Assembly (NCBI RefSeq): GCF_002953135.1
Contig: NZ_CP026372.1
Span: 2,777,501 to 2,841,500, forward strand
Reading direction: 5' to 3'
Source of the DNA: Sphingobium sp. SCG-1
Lineage (GTDB): Bacteria > Pseudomonadota > Alphaproteobacteria > Sphingomonadales > Sphingomonadaceae
DNA: 64,000 bases
Positions within the stretch are counted from its first letter, which is position 1, and each line of letters begins with the position of its first letter. Below are positions 41,743-50,254 of this stretch, piece after piece. The notes under the pieces are model-generated. The model was not told where the DNA came from. It saw nothing but the letters and a program-made list of their open reading frames with translations, and made no database searches. The position numbers and the translations under genes were made by a program.

Positions 41743-43110
41743 ATGGCCAAGGCAAAGCGCAAATTCGTCTGTCAGCAATGCGGCTCCATCTCGCCCCGTT
41801 GGCAGGGCCAATGCGATGATTGCGGCGAATGGAATAGCCTGTATGAGGAAGCCGGCGACACCGTTTTCGCGGCAAGGCATGACCTCCAGACCGGCGGCCG
41901 TGCTTTGCAGATGGTCGCGCTCGACAGTGCCATCGCGCTCCCCCCGCGCGCCAGTACCGGCATCACGGAATTCGACCGCGCATTGGGCGGTGGCCTTGTC
42001 ACTGGATCGGCCACGCTAATCGGCGGCGATCCGGGCATCGGCAAGTCCACCCTGCTGTTGCAAGCCGCCGCTCGCATGGCGATGCGCGGCCTCGAGGTCG
42101 CGTACATCAGCGGCGAGGAAGCGGCTGATCAAGTCCGCCTGCGCGCCCAGCGCCTCGGCCTCGGCAGTGCGCCGGTGCAGCTCGCCAGCGCCACATCGGT
42201 GCGCGATATCCTGACGACGCTCGGCGACGGTCCGCCGCCCGCCCTGCTCGTCATCGACTCGATTCAAACCATGCACAGCGACCTTATCGAAGGTGCGCCC
42301 GGCACCGTCAGTCAGGTCCGCGCCTCCGCACAGGAACTCATCCGCTTCGCCAAGCAACGCGGCACCGCCGTCGTCCTTGTCGGTCACGTCACGAAGGACG
42401 GCAGCATCGCTGGCCCTCGCGTGCTCGAACATATGGTCGACACGGTGCTGAGCTTCGAGGGCGAGCGCAGCCATCAGTACCGCATCTTGCGCGCCATCAA
42501 GAATCGCTTTGGCGGCACGGACGAAATCGGTGTGTTCTCGATGGCCGAGGAGGGATTGGCGGAAGTCACCAACCCCTCCGCGCTGTTCCTCACGCATCGC
42601 GACGAATCCGTCACTGGCGCCACGGTCTTCCCGGCGCTGGAAGGCACGCGCCCCGTGTTGATCGAGATTCAAGCGCTCACCGTCCGCCTCGCCAGCGGCG
42701 CAACCCCGCGCCGCGCCGTGGTCGGCTGGGACAGCGGCCGCCTGGCGATGATCCTTGCCGTACTGGAGGCGCGCTGCGGCCTCAGTTTCTCGACCTGTGA
42801 AGTCTATCTCAACATCGCGGGCGGTTATCGCATATCCGATCCTGCCGCCGATCTCGCGGTCGCAGGCGCCCTCATCTCCGCCCTCGCCGAAAAGCCAGTA
42901 CCTTCGGACGCCGTCCTGTTCGGCGAAGTCGCACTCTCCGGCGAAATTCGCCCCGTTTCTCACGCCCCAATGCGCCTGCGAGAAGCTGCGAAGCTGGGCT
43001 TCGAACGCGCGCTTGTGCCCGCGTCCGTGGCGGATGGCGCGAAGGGCATATCTGTCAGCGGCTACCGCACCCTCGCCCAATTCGTGGATCATATGCTCGG
43101 CCGGGGGTAG
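41743..43110 (+). CDS. radA: DNA repair protein RadA (Sms)
   Basis: 455 aa. The N-terminal zinc finger is CQQCG...CDDCG, Walker A is GGDPGIGKST, the RadA-specific motif is KNRFGGTDEIGVF, and the C-terminal Lon-protease-like domain is present but used structurally. RadA is a RecA-related helicase that extends branches during recombination. AGGAACCGGG lies before the ATG. It is divergent from the EEP gene and is followed closely by the cupin oxygenase gene. Confidence 0.97.
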   Translation: MAKAKRKFVCQQCGSISPRWQGQCDDCGEWNSLYEEAGDTVFAARHDLQTGGRALQMVALDSAIALPPRASTGITEFDRALGGGLVTGSATLIGGDPGIGKSTLLLQAAARMAMRGLEVAYISGEEAADQVRLRAQRLGLGSAPVQLASATSVRDILTTLGDGPPPALLVIDSIQTMHSDLIEGAPGTVSQVRASAQELIRFAKQRGTAVVLVGHVTKDGSIAGPRVLEHMVDTVLSFEGERSHQYRILRAIKNRFGGTDEIGVFSMAEEGLAEVTNPSALFLTHRDESVTGATVFPALEGTRPVLIEIQALTVRLASGATPRRAVVGWDSGRLAMILAVLEARCGLSFSTCEVYLNIAGGYRISDPAADLAVAGALISALAEKPVPSDAVLFGEVALSGEIRPVSHAPMRLREAAKLGFERALVPASVADGAKGISVSGYRTLAQFVDHMLGRG

Positions 43111-43159
43111 GAACCTTGCGGCAATGCGCGTAGCAGGCCGAAAACCAAGGGCCAACACC

Positions 43160-44308
43160 ATGCCGTTCGCGCAATTCGACACCGACGCTTTCCTCCGCGA
43201 TCACTGGCAGAAAAAGCCGCTGCTGATCCGGAACCCTTGGGGATCGTGGAGCAATCCGCTCGAACCCGATGAACTTGCCGGTCTCGCCTGCGAGGACGAT
43301 GTCGAATCCCGGCTGATCCTGCAAAAGCGCACCGGCTGGAAACTCGAACATGGCCCCTTCGCTGAGTCCCGCTTCGCCAAATTGGGCAAGAAACCTTGGA
43401 CGCTGTTGGTGCAGGCGGTCGATCATTACGCGCCAAACGTAGCCGCCCTCATCGACCCGTTCCGCTTCATACCGAACTGGCGCATCGATGACGTCATGGT
43501 GAGCTACGCCAGCGATGGCGGTGGCGTCGGCCCGCATTTCGATCAGTATGACGTGTTTCTGGTGCAGGGTTTGGGAAAACGCCGCTGGCAGATTGGCCCG
43601 CAATGCGACGCGACCACGCCACTACTGCCACATGACGATCTGCGGCTGCTCGCCAATTTCGAAGCGACCGACGAATGGATACTGGAACCCGGCGACATCC
43701 TCTACGTGCCCCCCGGCTTCGCGCATAATGGCGTCGCGGTCGGCAATGATTGCATGACCTACTCCATCGGATTCCGCGCCCCTTCGCGCAGCGAACTGAT
43801 TGCGCAAGATTGCGACCATGTGCTTGAGAGCCTGGCCGAGGACGACCGATACGGCGATCCCGGCCTGCCCCTGCAGGACCATCCCGGCGAAATCTCCGAA
43901 CCCGCCCTCGCACGCCTTCACGCGATGATTACCGCCACGCTGGCAGACCGCCACGCCTTCGCGCAATGGTTCGGTGAATACACCACCACGCCGAAATACC
44001 CCGAAAACAACGTCGACCAAAACCCTATGACCACGAGTGCACTACGCGCCCTACTCGCTGGAAATATCGAGATAATCCGTAACCCGGCCAGCCGCTTTTC
44101 GTTCATCCGGCGGGATGACGGCACCCTGACCCTCTTCGCCGACGGCCACTCCTTCATTTGCGACAAAGACACCGCTACGCTGGCCGAAACACTCTGCGCC
44201 CATGGCCCCATCCGCATCGATGCCTCGCTGACGCAGTCCGACGCAGCGATGACCTTGCTCGCCAGCCTGTTCACCCAAGGCAGCCTCGCCATTGAGGAGC
44301 CGGAATAG
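43160..44308 (+). CDS. JmjC/cupin ribosomal oxygenase, RoxA (YcfD)-like
   Basis: 382 aa. It starts MPFAQFDTDAFLRDHWQKKP, which is characteristic of ROX enzymes (FL..W..KPLLIR). The iron-binding triad is seen as VGPHFDQYDVF (HxD) and the distal His in VPPGFAHNGV. The C-terminal winged-helix region ends the protein. In E. coli RoxA hydroxylates arginine 81 of ribosomal protein L16 using 2-oxoglutarate and iron. The ATG at 43160 is chosen because upstream frame is radA shadow. It lies 49 bases after radA. Confidence 0.88.
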   Translation: MPFAQFDTDAFLRDHWQKKPLLIRNPWGSWSNPLEPDELAGLACEDDVESRLILQKRTGWKLEHGPFAESRFAKLGKKPWTLLVQAVDHYAPNVAALIDPFRFIPNWRIDDVMVSYASDGGGVGPHFDQYDVFLVQGLGKRRWQIGPQCDATTPLLPHDDLRLLANFEATDEWILEPGDILYVPPGFAHNGVAVGNDCMTYSIGFRAPSRSELIAQDCDHVLESLAEDDRYGDPGLPLQDHPGEISEPALARLHAMITATLADRHAFAQWFGEYTTTPKYPENNVDQNPMTTSALRALLAGNIEIIRNPASRFSFIRRDDGTLTLFADGHSFICDKDTATLAETLCAHGPIRIDASLTQSDAAMTLLASLFTQGSLAIEEPE

Positions 44309-44313
44309 CCGCC

Positions 44314-44865
44314 TTACCCGACGGAAACCTCCCGCCATTCACCGGGCTTCAACGCATCGATCGTCCAGTCCCCGATCTGCCACCGCACCAGCCGCAACGT
44401 CGGCAGCTCCACTGCCGCTGTCATCCGTCGCACCTGCCGGTTGCGCCCCTCTCGGATCGTGAGGCGCAGCCAGCAATCGGGCACACTCTTGCGAAAGCGC
44501 ACTGGCGGATCGCGCGGCCAAAGCTCCGGCGCGTCGATGCGCTCGACTTCCGCCGGCATGGTCATCCCGTCTTTCAAGCTCACGCCGCGCCGCAGCCGCT
44601 CCAGCGCCGCGTCCTGCGCATCGCCTTCCACCTGCACAAGATAGGTCTTCGGCATCTTGAACTTGGGCGACGCAATCCGCGTCTGCAACTTGCCATCGTC
44701 CGTCAGCAGCAACAGCCCCTCGCTATCGAGATCGAGCCGCCCCGCCGGATACACTTCAGGCACGTCGAGAATATCCGACAATGTGGGACGCGCCGTCTCC
44801 GTGCCGCGATCGGTGAATTGCGACAGCACGCCATAAGGCTTGTTCAATAGTATCAACCGCGCCAT
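44314..44865 (-). CDS. rluE: 23S rRNA pseudouridine synthase RluE-like
   Basis: 183 aa, matching the RluE subgroup: ILLNKPYGVLSQFTD, the catalytic strand YPAGRLDLDSEGLLLLT with the Asp nucleophile, MPKTYLVQVEG and REGRNRQVRRMTAAVELPTLRL. There is no S4 domain, as in RluE. It isomerises a uridine in 23S rRNA helix. It is convergent with the RoxA-like gene, 5 bases apart, so two ribosome-modifying genes are neighbours. The exact target uridine is inferred from the family. Confidence 0.88.
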   Translation of the reverse strand: MARLILLNKPYGVLSQFTDRGTETARPTLSDILDVPEVYPAGRLDLDSEGLLLLTDDGKLQTRIASPKFKMPKTYLVQVEGDAQDAALERLRRGVSLKDGMTMPAEVERIDAPELWPRDPPVRFRKSVPDCWLRLTIREGRNRQVRRMTAAVELPTLRLVRWQIGDWTIDALKPGEWREVSVG

Positions 44866-45022
44866 CGCCGCTTCCTAGTCTATCTGTCTTCACACTCGCT
44901 GCGACTCCCTCCGCCAAAAGCCACCGGAAGGGAAGCGACTTCGGCGCCCTTTGAACATAGGGATAAGAAAGTTGGACGCGCTCCTCTTCCCACGAGGGCG
45001 GCAACCTTCTAAGCCGTCGACA

Positions 45023-45535
45023 ATGACCGCGCTCGATATCTTCGTATTCTTTCTGATCGGCGGCGGTGCAGTGTTCGGGCTGATTCGCGGCTTCGTCATG
45101 GAGACGCTTTCACTCATCGCCTGGGTGCTGGCGGTGTTCGCGATCCGCATGTTCCACGCGCCAGTTTCCGCGATCCTTACCGAATATGTCGGCACGCCCA
45201 GCGGCGCGGCGGCACTCGCGTTCGTGCTGGTATTCGGCGTCACCTTCACCATCGGTAAGCTGATCGCCCGCACCCTTGGCGAACGCACGCGCAAGTCGGT
45301 GCTCGGCCCGGTGGACCGCGTGCTCGGCGGGGGTTTCGGTGCGATCAAGGGGCTGATCGGCGCGACGCTGCTCTTCCTCGCCTTCACGCTGGTGTACGAC
45401 ACGATCTATGGTGGCGGCGCGCTTCGGCCGGACTGGCTGCGATCCTCCCGCACTTTCCCGCTTCTGGATGCCAGCGGTCGCGCGATCAGCGAGTTCCTGG
45501 AGGAACGCCGCGCCGCCGGAACCAAGGCAGAATGA
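45023..45535 (+). CDS. cvpA: CvpA family membrane protein
   Basis: 170 aa with four membrane helices in the CvpA arrangement: FVFFLIGGGAVFGLIRGF, SLIAWVLAVFAIRMF, AAALAFVLVFGVTFTIG, then the conserved GPVDRVLGGGFGAIKG and a last helix LLFLAFTLVYDTI. CvpA is needed for colicin V production in E. coli and affects envelope homeostasis; its biochemistry is unresolved. The ATG at 45023 is preferred over 44951. An Fe-S scaffold gene and an antiporter follow in the same direction. Confidence 0.9.
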   Translation: MTALDIFVFFLIGGGAVFGLIRGFVMETLSLIAWVLAVFAIRMFHAPVSAILTEYVGTPSGAAALAFVLVFGVTFTIGKLIARTLGERTRKSVLGPVDRVLGGGFGAIKGLIGATLLFLAFTLVYDTIYGGGALRPDWLRSSRTFPLLDASGRAISEFLEERRAAGTKAE

Positions 45536-45581
45536 TGCCACGCACCTTCTATCGCGCAACCCGCGCCCCTACATTGGCGCC

Positions 45582-46019
45582 ATGAGTGCCCCCCTTTATA
45601 ACAACGACATCCTGCGGCTCGCCGTCAGCATTCCACACCACCAGCGCCTCGCTGACCCGGACGCCAGCGCCGAACGCCGCTCCGCCACCTGCGGTAGCCG
45701 TGTGACGGTGGATGTCAGGCTCGATCCGGAAGGCCGCGTCACCGATCTCGGCCTGGAAGTCCGCGCCTGCGCCTTGGGTCAGGCATCGGCATCACTGATG
45801 GCCGCGCACGCCATCGGGCAGGATGTGGAGACCCTCGCACAGGCCCGCGATAACCTTGCCGCTTATCTCACGGGTGCCAACGACAGCCTCGATTTCTGGC
45901 CGGGACTGCAAGTACTCGCTCCGGCCCGCGACTATCCGGCCCGACACGCCTCGATCCGCCTAAGCTTCGAAGCCATAGCCCAGGCTGCCGCCGACGCCGC
46001 AGCGGTATCGCACGCCTGA
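45582..46019 (+). CDS. Iron-sulfur cluster assembly scaffold protein (IscU/NifU-N-like)
   Basis: 145 aa. Two conserved Cys positions of the IscU fold are seen (SATCGSRVTV and EVRACALGQASASLM). The third canonical Cys, in the C-terminal helix, is absent; the region reads RHASIRLSFEAI. This shortened form is common next to cvpA in alphaproteobacteria. It may be a carrier rather than a full scaffold. The ATG of the antiporter overlaps its stop (TGATG at 46017-46021). There is no isc or suf gene in the window. Confidence 0.75.
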   Translation: MSAPLYNNDILRLAVSIPHHQRLADPDASAERRSATCGSRVTVDVRLDPEGRVTDLGLEVRACALGQASASLMAAHAIGQDVETLAQARDNLAAYLTGANDSLDFWPGLQVLAPARDYPARHASIRLSFEAIAQAAADAAAVSHA

Positions 46020-47821
46020 TGGCCCCCGAAACCGTCAGCGCGACCGACATTCTCCTTACCGAAGGCGTGATCCTGCTGGGTGCGGGCGTCGCCTTCGTGA
46101 TGCTGTTCCGCCGCTTCGGCCTGGGCGCAGTGCTGGGTTATCTCGTCGCCGGCGCGGTGGTCGGCCCGCAGGGGCTAAGGCTGGTGGGCGGTGGAGAATC
46201 GAAACTTGCCATCGCCGAGATCGGCATCGTCCTGCTGCTGTTCCTGGTCGGCCTCGAACTTAATCCGACGCGCCTCTGGCGCATGAAACGAGACATTTTC
46301 GGCCTTGGCCTGTTGCAGGTCATCGCCTGCGGCCTCGCGCTGACTTGCGTCATCCATGTTCTCGCGGGCTTTAGCTGGGGCGCGTCACTGGCGCTCGGCC
46401 TGCCTCTTGGCCTTTCATCTACGGCGCAGGTGCTGCCAAGCCTCAAGAGCAGCGGCCGCATAAACTCGCCTTTCGGGGAAAAAGCCTTCTCGATCCTGCT
46501 GTTTCAGGACCTCTCGATCGTTCCCCTCATCACTATCATTGCCGCCCTCTCCCGCAACCCCGCCGACGCAGGGGGGCCGCCGGGGTGGCAGATGGCGCTC
46601 GCAACCATAGCGGCTATCGCCGGACTGGTTCTGGCGGGGCGCTTCCTCCTGCGTCCACTGTTGCGCCTCGTCGGCAATTTGGGCGAGCGCGAATTGTTCG
46701 TCGCAGTCGGCCTTTTGACTGTCCTCGCCAGTGCCGCGTTGATGCACAGCCTGCACCTCTCGACGGCGCTCGGCGCGTTCGTGGCAGGTGTGATGCTCGC
46801 CGACTCGCCATACCGGCATGAAATCGAGGCCGATGTAGAGCCGTTCCGTACGATCCTGCTCGGCCTCTTCTTCCTTGCGGTCGGGATGGTGCTCGATCTT
46901 CACGCGGTCATCGCCAATCCGCTGTTCGTCATCGGCATCGCGGCGGCGCTGGTCGTCGTCAAGGCGACGATCATCACCGGTCTCGCCCGCGCGTTCGGCA
47001 TCGACTGGCGGCAGGGGCTGGGCCTTGGCCTGTTGCTCAGCCAAGGCGGCGAATTCGGCTTCGTCCTGTTCGCGCAGGCGCAGAACTCGCTGCTGATCGC
47101 GCCCGAAGCAGCCAGCCTGTTCAGCGCCATCGTCACGCTGTCAATGGCGACCACTCCGTTCCTGATGCTGTTCGCCCGGCGCTTCGAAAACGCGAAGCTG
47201 AAAAGCGCCGACGGCCTTGCCGGCCCAGAAGACGCGCCGCAGGGTACGGCCATCGTCATCGGCTATGGACGTTTCGGTCAGACCGTAGCGCAAATCCTGA
47301 TGGCGCGCGGTTGCGCCGTCACAATGATCGACAAAAAACCCTCGCAGATCGAAGTCAGCAGCCAGTTCGACATGAAAGTATATTATGGCGATGGCACCCG
47401 TATCGACTTGCTGCACCGTGCTGGAGCCGGACAGGCGCGCCTCCTCGCCTTTTGCATCGACGACCCCAATCTCGACGGAAAGGCGCTGGAGCCGATTCTC
47501 GAAGCTTTTCCCCAGGCAGCCGTGTTCGTCCGCGCCTTCGACCGACGGCAAGTGCTTCGCCTAAATGACCTCGATCTCGCAGGCGTTACGCGGGAAGTCT
47601 ACGAATCGGCGATATGCATGGGCCTCAACGCCCTGGAATGCCTGGGTGTAAGTGAGGAGGAGCGCATGGAAATCGAGCGGCAGTATCGCGAGATCGACCA
47701 GCAGCGCATGGATCGGCAGGCGGCCGCTGGCAACCTGCTCGCTGGGCGAGGCATAATGTATAGCGCCGGGCATCGCGCGCACTTGATGCCCGGCCATGTC
47801 GCGGAAGATCCCGTCACATGA
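46019..47821 (+). CDS. CPA2 monovalent cation:proton antiporter with RCK domain (KefB/KefC/YbaL-like)
   Basis: 600 aa. About 12 membrane helices cover residues 10-385 (for example VILLGAGVAFVMLFRRFGLG and ALGAFVAGVMLADSPYR, with the conserved Asp). An RCK/TrkA-N domain follows, with AIVIGYGRFGQTVAQILMARG and VYYGDGTRIDLL. It exchanges K+ or Na+ for protons at the inner membrane, probably gated by a nucleotide or redox ligand. It is coupled to the scaffold gene upstream and its stop overlaps the DUF423 gene (ATGA). Confidence 0.92.
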   Translation: MAPETVSATDILLTEGVILLGAGVAFVMLFRRFGLGAVLGYLVAGAVVGPQGLRLVGGGESKLAIAEIGIVLLLFLVGLELNPTRLWRMKRDIFGLGLLQVIACGLALTCVIHVLAGFSWGASLALGLPLGLSSTAQVLPSLKSSGRINSPFGEKAFSILLFQDLSIVPLITIIAALSRNPADAGGPPGWQMALATIAAIAGLVLAGRFLLRPLLRLVGNLGERELFVAVGLLTVLASAALMHSLHLSTALGAFVAGVMLADSPYRHEIEADVEPFRTILLGLFFLAVGMVLDLHAVIANPLFVIGIAAALVVVKATIITGLARAFGIDWRQGLGLGLLLSQGGEFGFVLFAQAQNSLLIAPEAASLFSAIVTLSMATTPFLMLFARRFENAKLKSADGLAGPEDAPQGTAIVIGYGRFGQTVAQILMARGCAVTMIDKKPSQIEVSSQFDMKVYYGDGTRIDLLHRAGAGQARLLAFCIDDPNLDGKALEPILEAFPQAAVFVRAFDRRQVLRLNDLDLAGVTREVYESAICMGLNALECLGVSEEERMEIERQYREIDQQRMDRQAAAGNLLAGRGIMYSAGHRAHLMPGHVAEDPVT

Positions 47822-48144
47822 TCGGACTGCTGGCGGCATTATCGGCGGCTTTGGCCATTGCGGCGGGGGCTTTCGGCGCACATGGCGCGTCGTCTCCACA
47901 GGCGGCGGAATGGCTGCGGACTGGCGGCATGTACCAACTCGTGCATGCCGTCGCGGCGCTGACCATCATGAGTTACGCACGCGGTCCTGCCGGGCTGTTG
48001 CTGGCAGGCGGCGCGATTTTTGGCGGCACCCTCTACATCATGGCGATTGGCGGTCCCAAGTGGCTCGGTGCGGTCACCCCAATCGGCGGAACGCTGCTGA
48101 TCGCTGGTTGGCTATGGCTTGCTTGGACGCACTTCAGGGCCTGA
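47818..48144 (+). CDS. DUF423 family small membrane protein
   Basis: 108 aa with four membrane helices and the family pattern AGAFGAHG near the N-terminus, [13 protein letters not shown] in the middle and [14 protein letters not shown] at the end. The function of DUF423 proteins is unknown. The start overlaps the antiporter stop (47818-47821). Confidence 0.88.
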   Translation: MIGLLAALSAALAIAAGAFGAHGASSPQAAEWLRTGGMYQLVHAVAALTIMSYARGPAGLLLAGGAIFGGTLYIMAIGGPKWLGAVTPIGGTLLIAGWLWLAWTHFRA

Positions 48145-48198
48145 CCTCCGGCATTTATCGGAGCAATAGACGACGTTACCCCAGTCCCGCGCCCACTT

Positions 48199-48215
48199 CT
48201 TTCGCCAAGCGAAAG
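48199..48215. repeat. 6-5-6 inverted repeat between DUF423 and aroB ends
   Basis: CTTTCG (48199-48204), CCAAG loop, CGAAAG (48210-48215). It is in the 131-base gap between convergent genes. There is no T-run, so a terminator is uncertain. Confidence 0.35.
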
Positions 48216-48275
48216 GACGATCGCATACAGGACATATCTTCGACGGCAAGTTCGCTTTGACAATGCCGTTCGGCA

Positions 48276-49379
48276 TCAGCCGCGATCATCGTCCAGAAAG
48301 GCGGCCACATCGGTCAGATCGACATCCTTTGCCAGATACGTCTGGCCGATCCCACGCGCCAGAAGGAAGGGCAGCTTGCCCCCCGCCATCTTCTTGTCGT
48401 GCAACATGTGCCCGACAAGTTCCTCGCCCCCTGCCCGCACATGCGCCGTAGCAAGGTCATACGGAAGGCCAACCGCCTGCAAATGCGCCGCCACCCGATC
48501 GGCGTCGGCCCTATCGCACAAACCCTGCCGCGCAGAAAAACGGAATGCCAGCGCCATCCCTGCTGCAACGCCCTCGCCATGCAGCAGCGTGTCGGAAAAT
48601 CCCGTGTCCGCTTCCAGCGCATGTCCGAAGGTATGGCCCAGGTTCAACAACGCCCGCCGCCCGGTCGTTTCCCGCTCGTCATCCGCAACGATTGCGGCCT
48701 TGGCGCGCACGCTCTTTTCGATTGCATAAGCCCGCGCAGCCCGGTCGCCAGCCAGCAGCGCCGCGCCGTTCGCTTCGCACCATGCGAAAAACACGGGATC
48801 ATCGATCAGCCCGTATTTCACTACTTCGGCATATCCCGCCGCCACTTCACGCGCTGGCAAGCTGTCCAGCGTCGATGGATCGATCAGCACAAATGAAGGC
48901 TGATGAAACGCACCGATCAGGTTCTTGCCCGCCTTGCTGTTGATCGCGGTCTTGCCGCCGACCGAGCTGTCCACCTGCGCCAGCAGCGTCGTGGGCACCT
49001 GCACGAAGTTGCACCCCCGCTTCAGGATCGAGGCTGCGAACCCCACCAGATCGCCGATCACGCCGCCACCCAGTGCGACGATGTGATCCGTCCGCTCGAC
49101 TTCCACCGACAGTAGCCGGTCAAGTAACTCCTCAAGGAATCGCCAGCTTTTCGTACCTTCACCGGAAGGCAGCACGATCGGCTCGACGGCGATTCCGGCG
49201 GCTACCAGACCGTCTTCAAGCCGAGTCAATTGCGCCGCCGCCACGTTGTCGTCCGTCACGACCACCAGCCGCCCGTTCCGTGCAAATCGCGCCAGATGAG
49301 TCCCGGCATCATCGAGCGCGCCTTCAGCGATCAGGATGTCATAGCTGCGTGATCCAAGCGCTACGGGGACGGTCGTCAT
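48276..49379 (-). CDS. aroB: 3-dehydroquinate synthase
   Basis: 367 aa, normal length. It converts DAHP to 3-dehydroquinate in the shikimate pathway. Motifs are [18 protein letters not shown] (NAD and metal region), [23 protein letters not shown] and GLIDD, with the metal-binding His in [12 protein letters not shown]. The ATG overlaps the stop of aroK (ATGA at 49376-49379), the usual aroK-aroB order. Confidence 0.97.
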   Translation of the reverse strand: MTTVPVALGSRSYDILIAEGALDDAGTHLARFARNGRLVVVTDDNVAAAQLTRLEDGLVAAGIAVEPIVLPSGEGTKSWRFLEELLDRLLSVEVERTDHIVALGGGVIGDLVGFAASILKRGCNFVQVPTTLLAQVDSSVGGKTAINSKAGKNLIGAFHQPSFVLIDPSTLDSLPAREVAAGYAEVVKYGLIDDPVFFAWCEANGAALLAGDRAARAYAIEKSVRAKAAIVADDERETTGRRALLNLGHTFGHALEADTGFSDTLLHGEGVAAGMALAFRFSARQGLCDRADADRVAAHLQAVGLPYDLATAHVRAGGEELVGHMLHDKKMAGGKLPFLLARGIGQTYLAKDVDLTDVAAFLDDDRG

Positions 49380-49939
49380 ATGTTCAATGCCTTCAAGATA
49401 TTATCCACTGCAGCCTCGTGCGGCGCGGCGGCGCTGCGCACGTGAATCGGTGCGAGCGCGTACACGGGATTGCGGACGGCCGCGAGTTCGATAAGGACTT
49501 CGCGCGCATCGCGGCCCTTCAGCAGCGGCCTGCCTTCCCGCCGCGATACACGGTCGACGAGCACGTCGATCTCCGCGTCCAGCCACACGGCCGTGGCCGA
49601 CGAGAGGATCAACGCGCGCGTATCCTCCTGCATGAAAGCACCGCCGCCTGTCGCAATGATCTTGGGCGCGCCGTCGATCAGGCGCGCGATCACACGGCGT
49701 TCGCCATCGCGAAAGTGCGCCTCGCCATAGCGCTCGAACATTTCGGTGATGGACATGCCTGCCGCTTCCTCGATGGCTTCGTCCGCATCGACGAACGGCA
49801 GCCCCAGGCGCGCCGCCAGCCTTCGTCCCACCGTCGATTTGCCGACACCCATCATGCCGACTAGGACGATGGGTTCCTGCCGTCGCCCTTTTGCTTGGCT
49901 CTGCTGGGCCGCATGAGTGGATTTGCTGTTTCGCTGCAT
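49376..49939 (-). CDS. aroK: Shikimate kinase
   Basis: 187 aa. Walker A is VLVGMMGVGKSTVG; substrate-binding elements are DADEAIEEAAG, the RDGERRVIARL strand and IIATGGGAF; the lid Arg region is REGRPLL. It phosphorylates shikimate in the aromatic amino acid pathway. The ATG at 49939 is preferred over 49978; it leaves a short disordered N-terminus. It is cotranscribed with aroB. Confidence 0.95.
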   Translation of the reverse strand: MQRNSKSTHAAQQSQAKGRRQEPIVLVGMMGVGKSTVGRRLAARLGLPFVDADEAIEEAAGMSITEMFERYGEAHFRDGERRVIARLIDGAPKIIATGGGAFMQEDTRALILSSATAVWLDAEIDVLVDRVSRREGRPLLKGRDAREVLIELAAVRNPVYALAPIHVRSAAAPHEAAVDNILKALNI

Positions 49940-50059
49940 TACGAGCGGGGCTATACAGCCACCCGTCCGGAAGGGCAAAAGCCCATTTCGAGGCGAAACG
50001 AACCCCGCCTTGCGCCATTTCTCTGGTCAAAGGGCATCCAGTCGCCCTAAGAAAGTGTC

Positions 50060-50245
50060 ATGAAGATCAAACGCCAGAACAGCAGTTTCGAAAGCCGCAC
50101 CCGGCGACGGAGCAGCCTGCCCATCGTGCCCATCATCCTCCTGATCGTCATCATCGGGCTGTTCTGGCTGATGTGGTCACGCGGCGGCGAGCAACCACAG
50201 GTGCGTGTGGAAAAAGCGATCCCCGCCGAGAAACTGGGTAAATAG
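50060..50245 (+). CDS. Small single-helix membrane protein, function unknown
   Basis: 61 aa: a basic N-terminus (KIKRQNSSFESRTRRR), one membrane helix (LPIVPIILLIVIIGLFWLMW) and a short tail. The orientation by the positive-inside rule is N-in. The next gene starts 9 bases after its stop, so they are probably cotranscribed. I recognise no family. Confidence 0.65.
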   Translation: MKIKRQNSSFESRTRRRSSLPIVPIILLIVIIGLFWLMWSRGGEQPQVRVEKAIPAEKLGK

Positions 50246-50254
50246 GGCACGCCA

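Noticed and set aside
42016..43182. 388-aa minus-strand frame opposite radA
   Set aside because: radA motifs on the plus strand are unambiguous.
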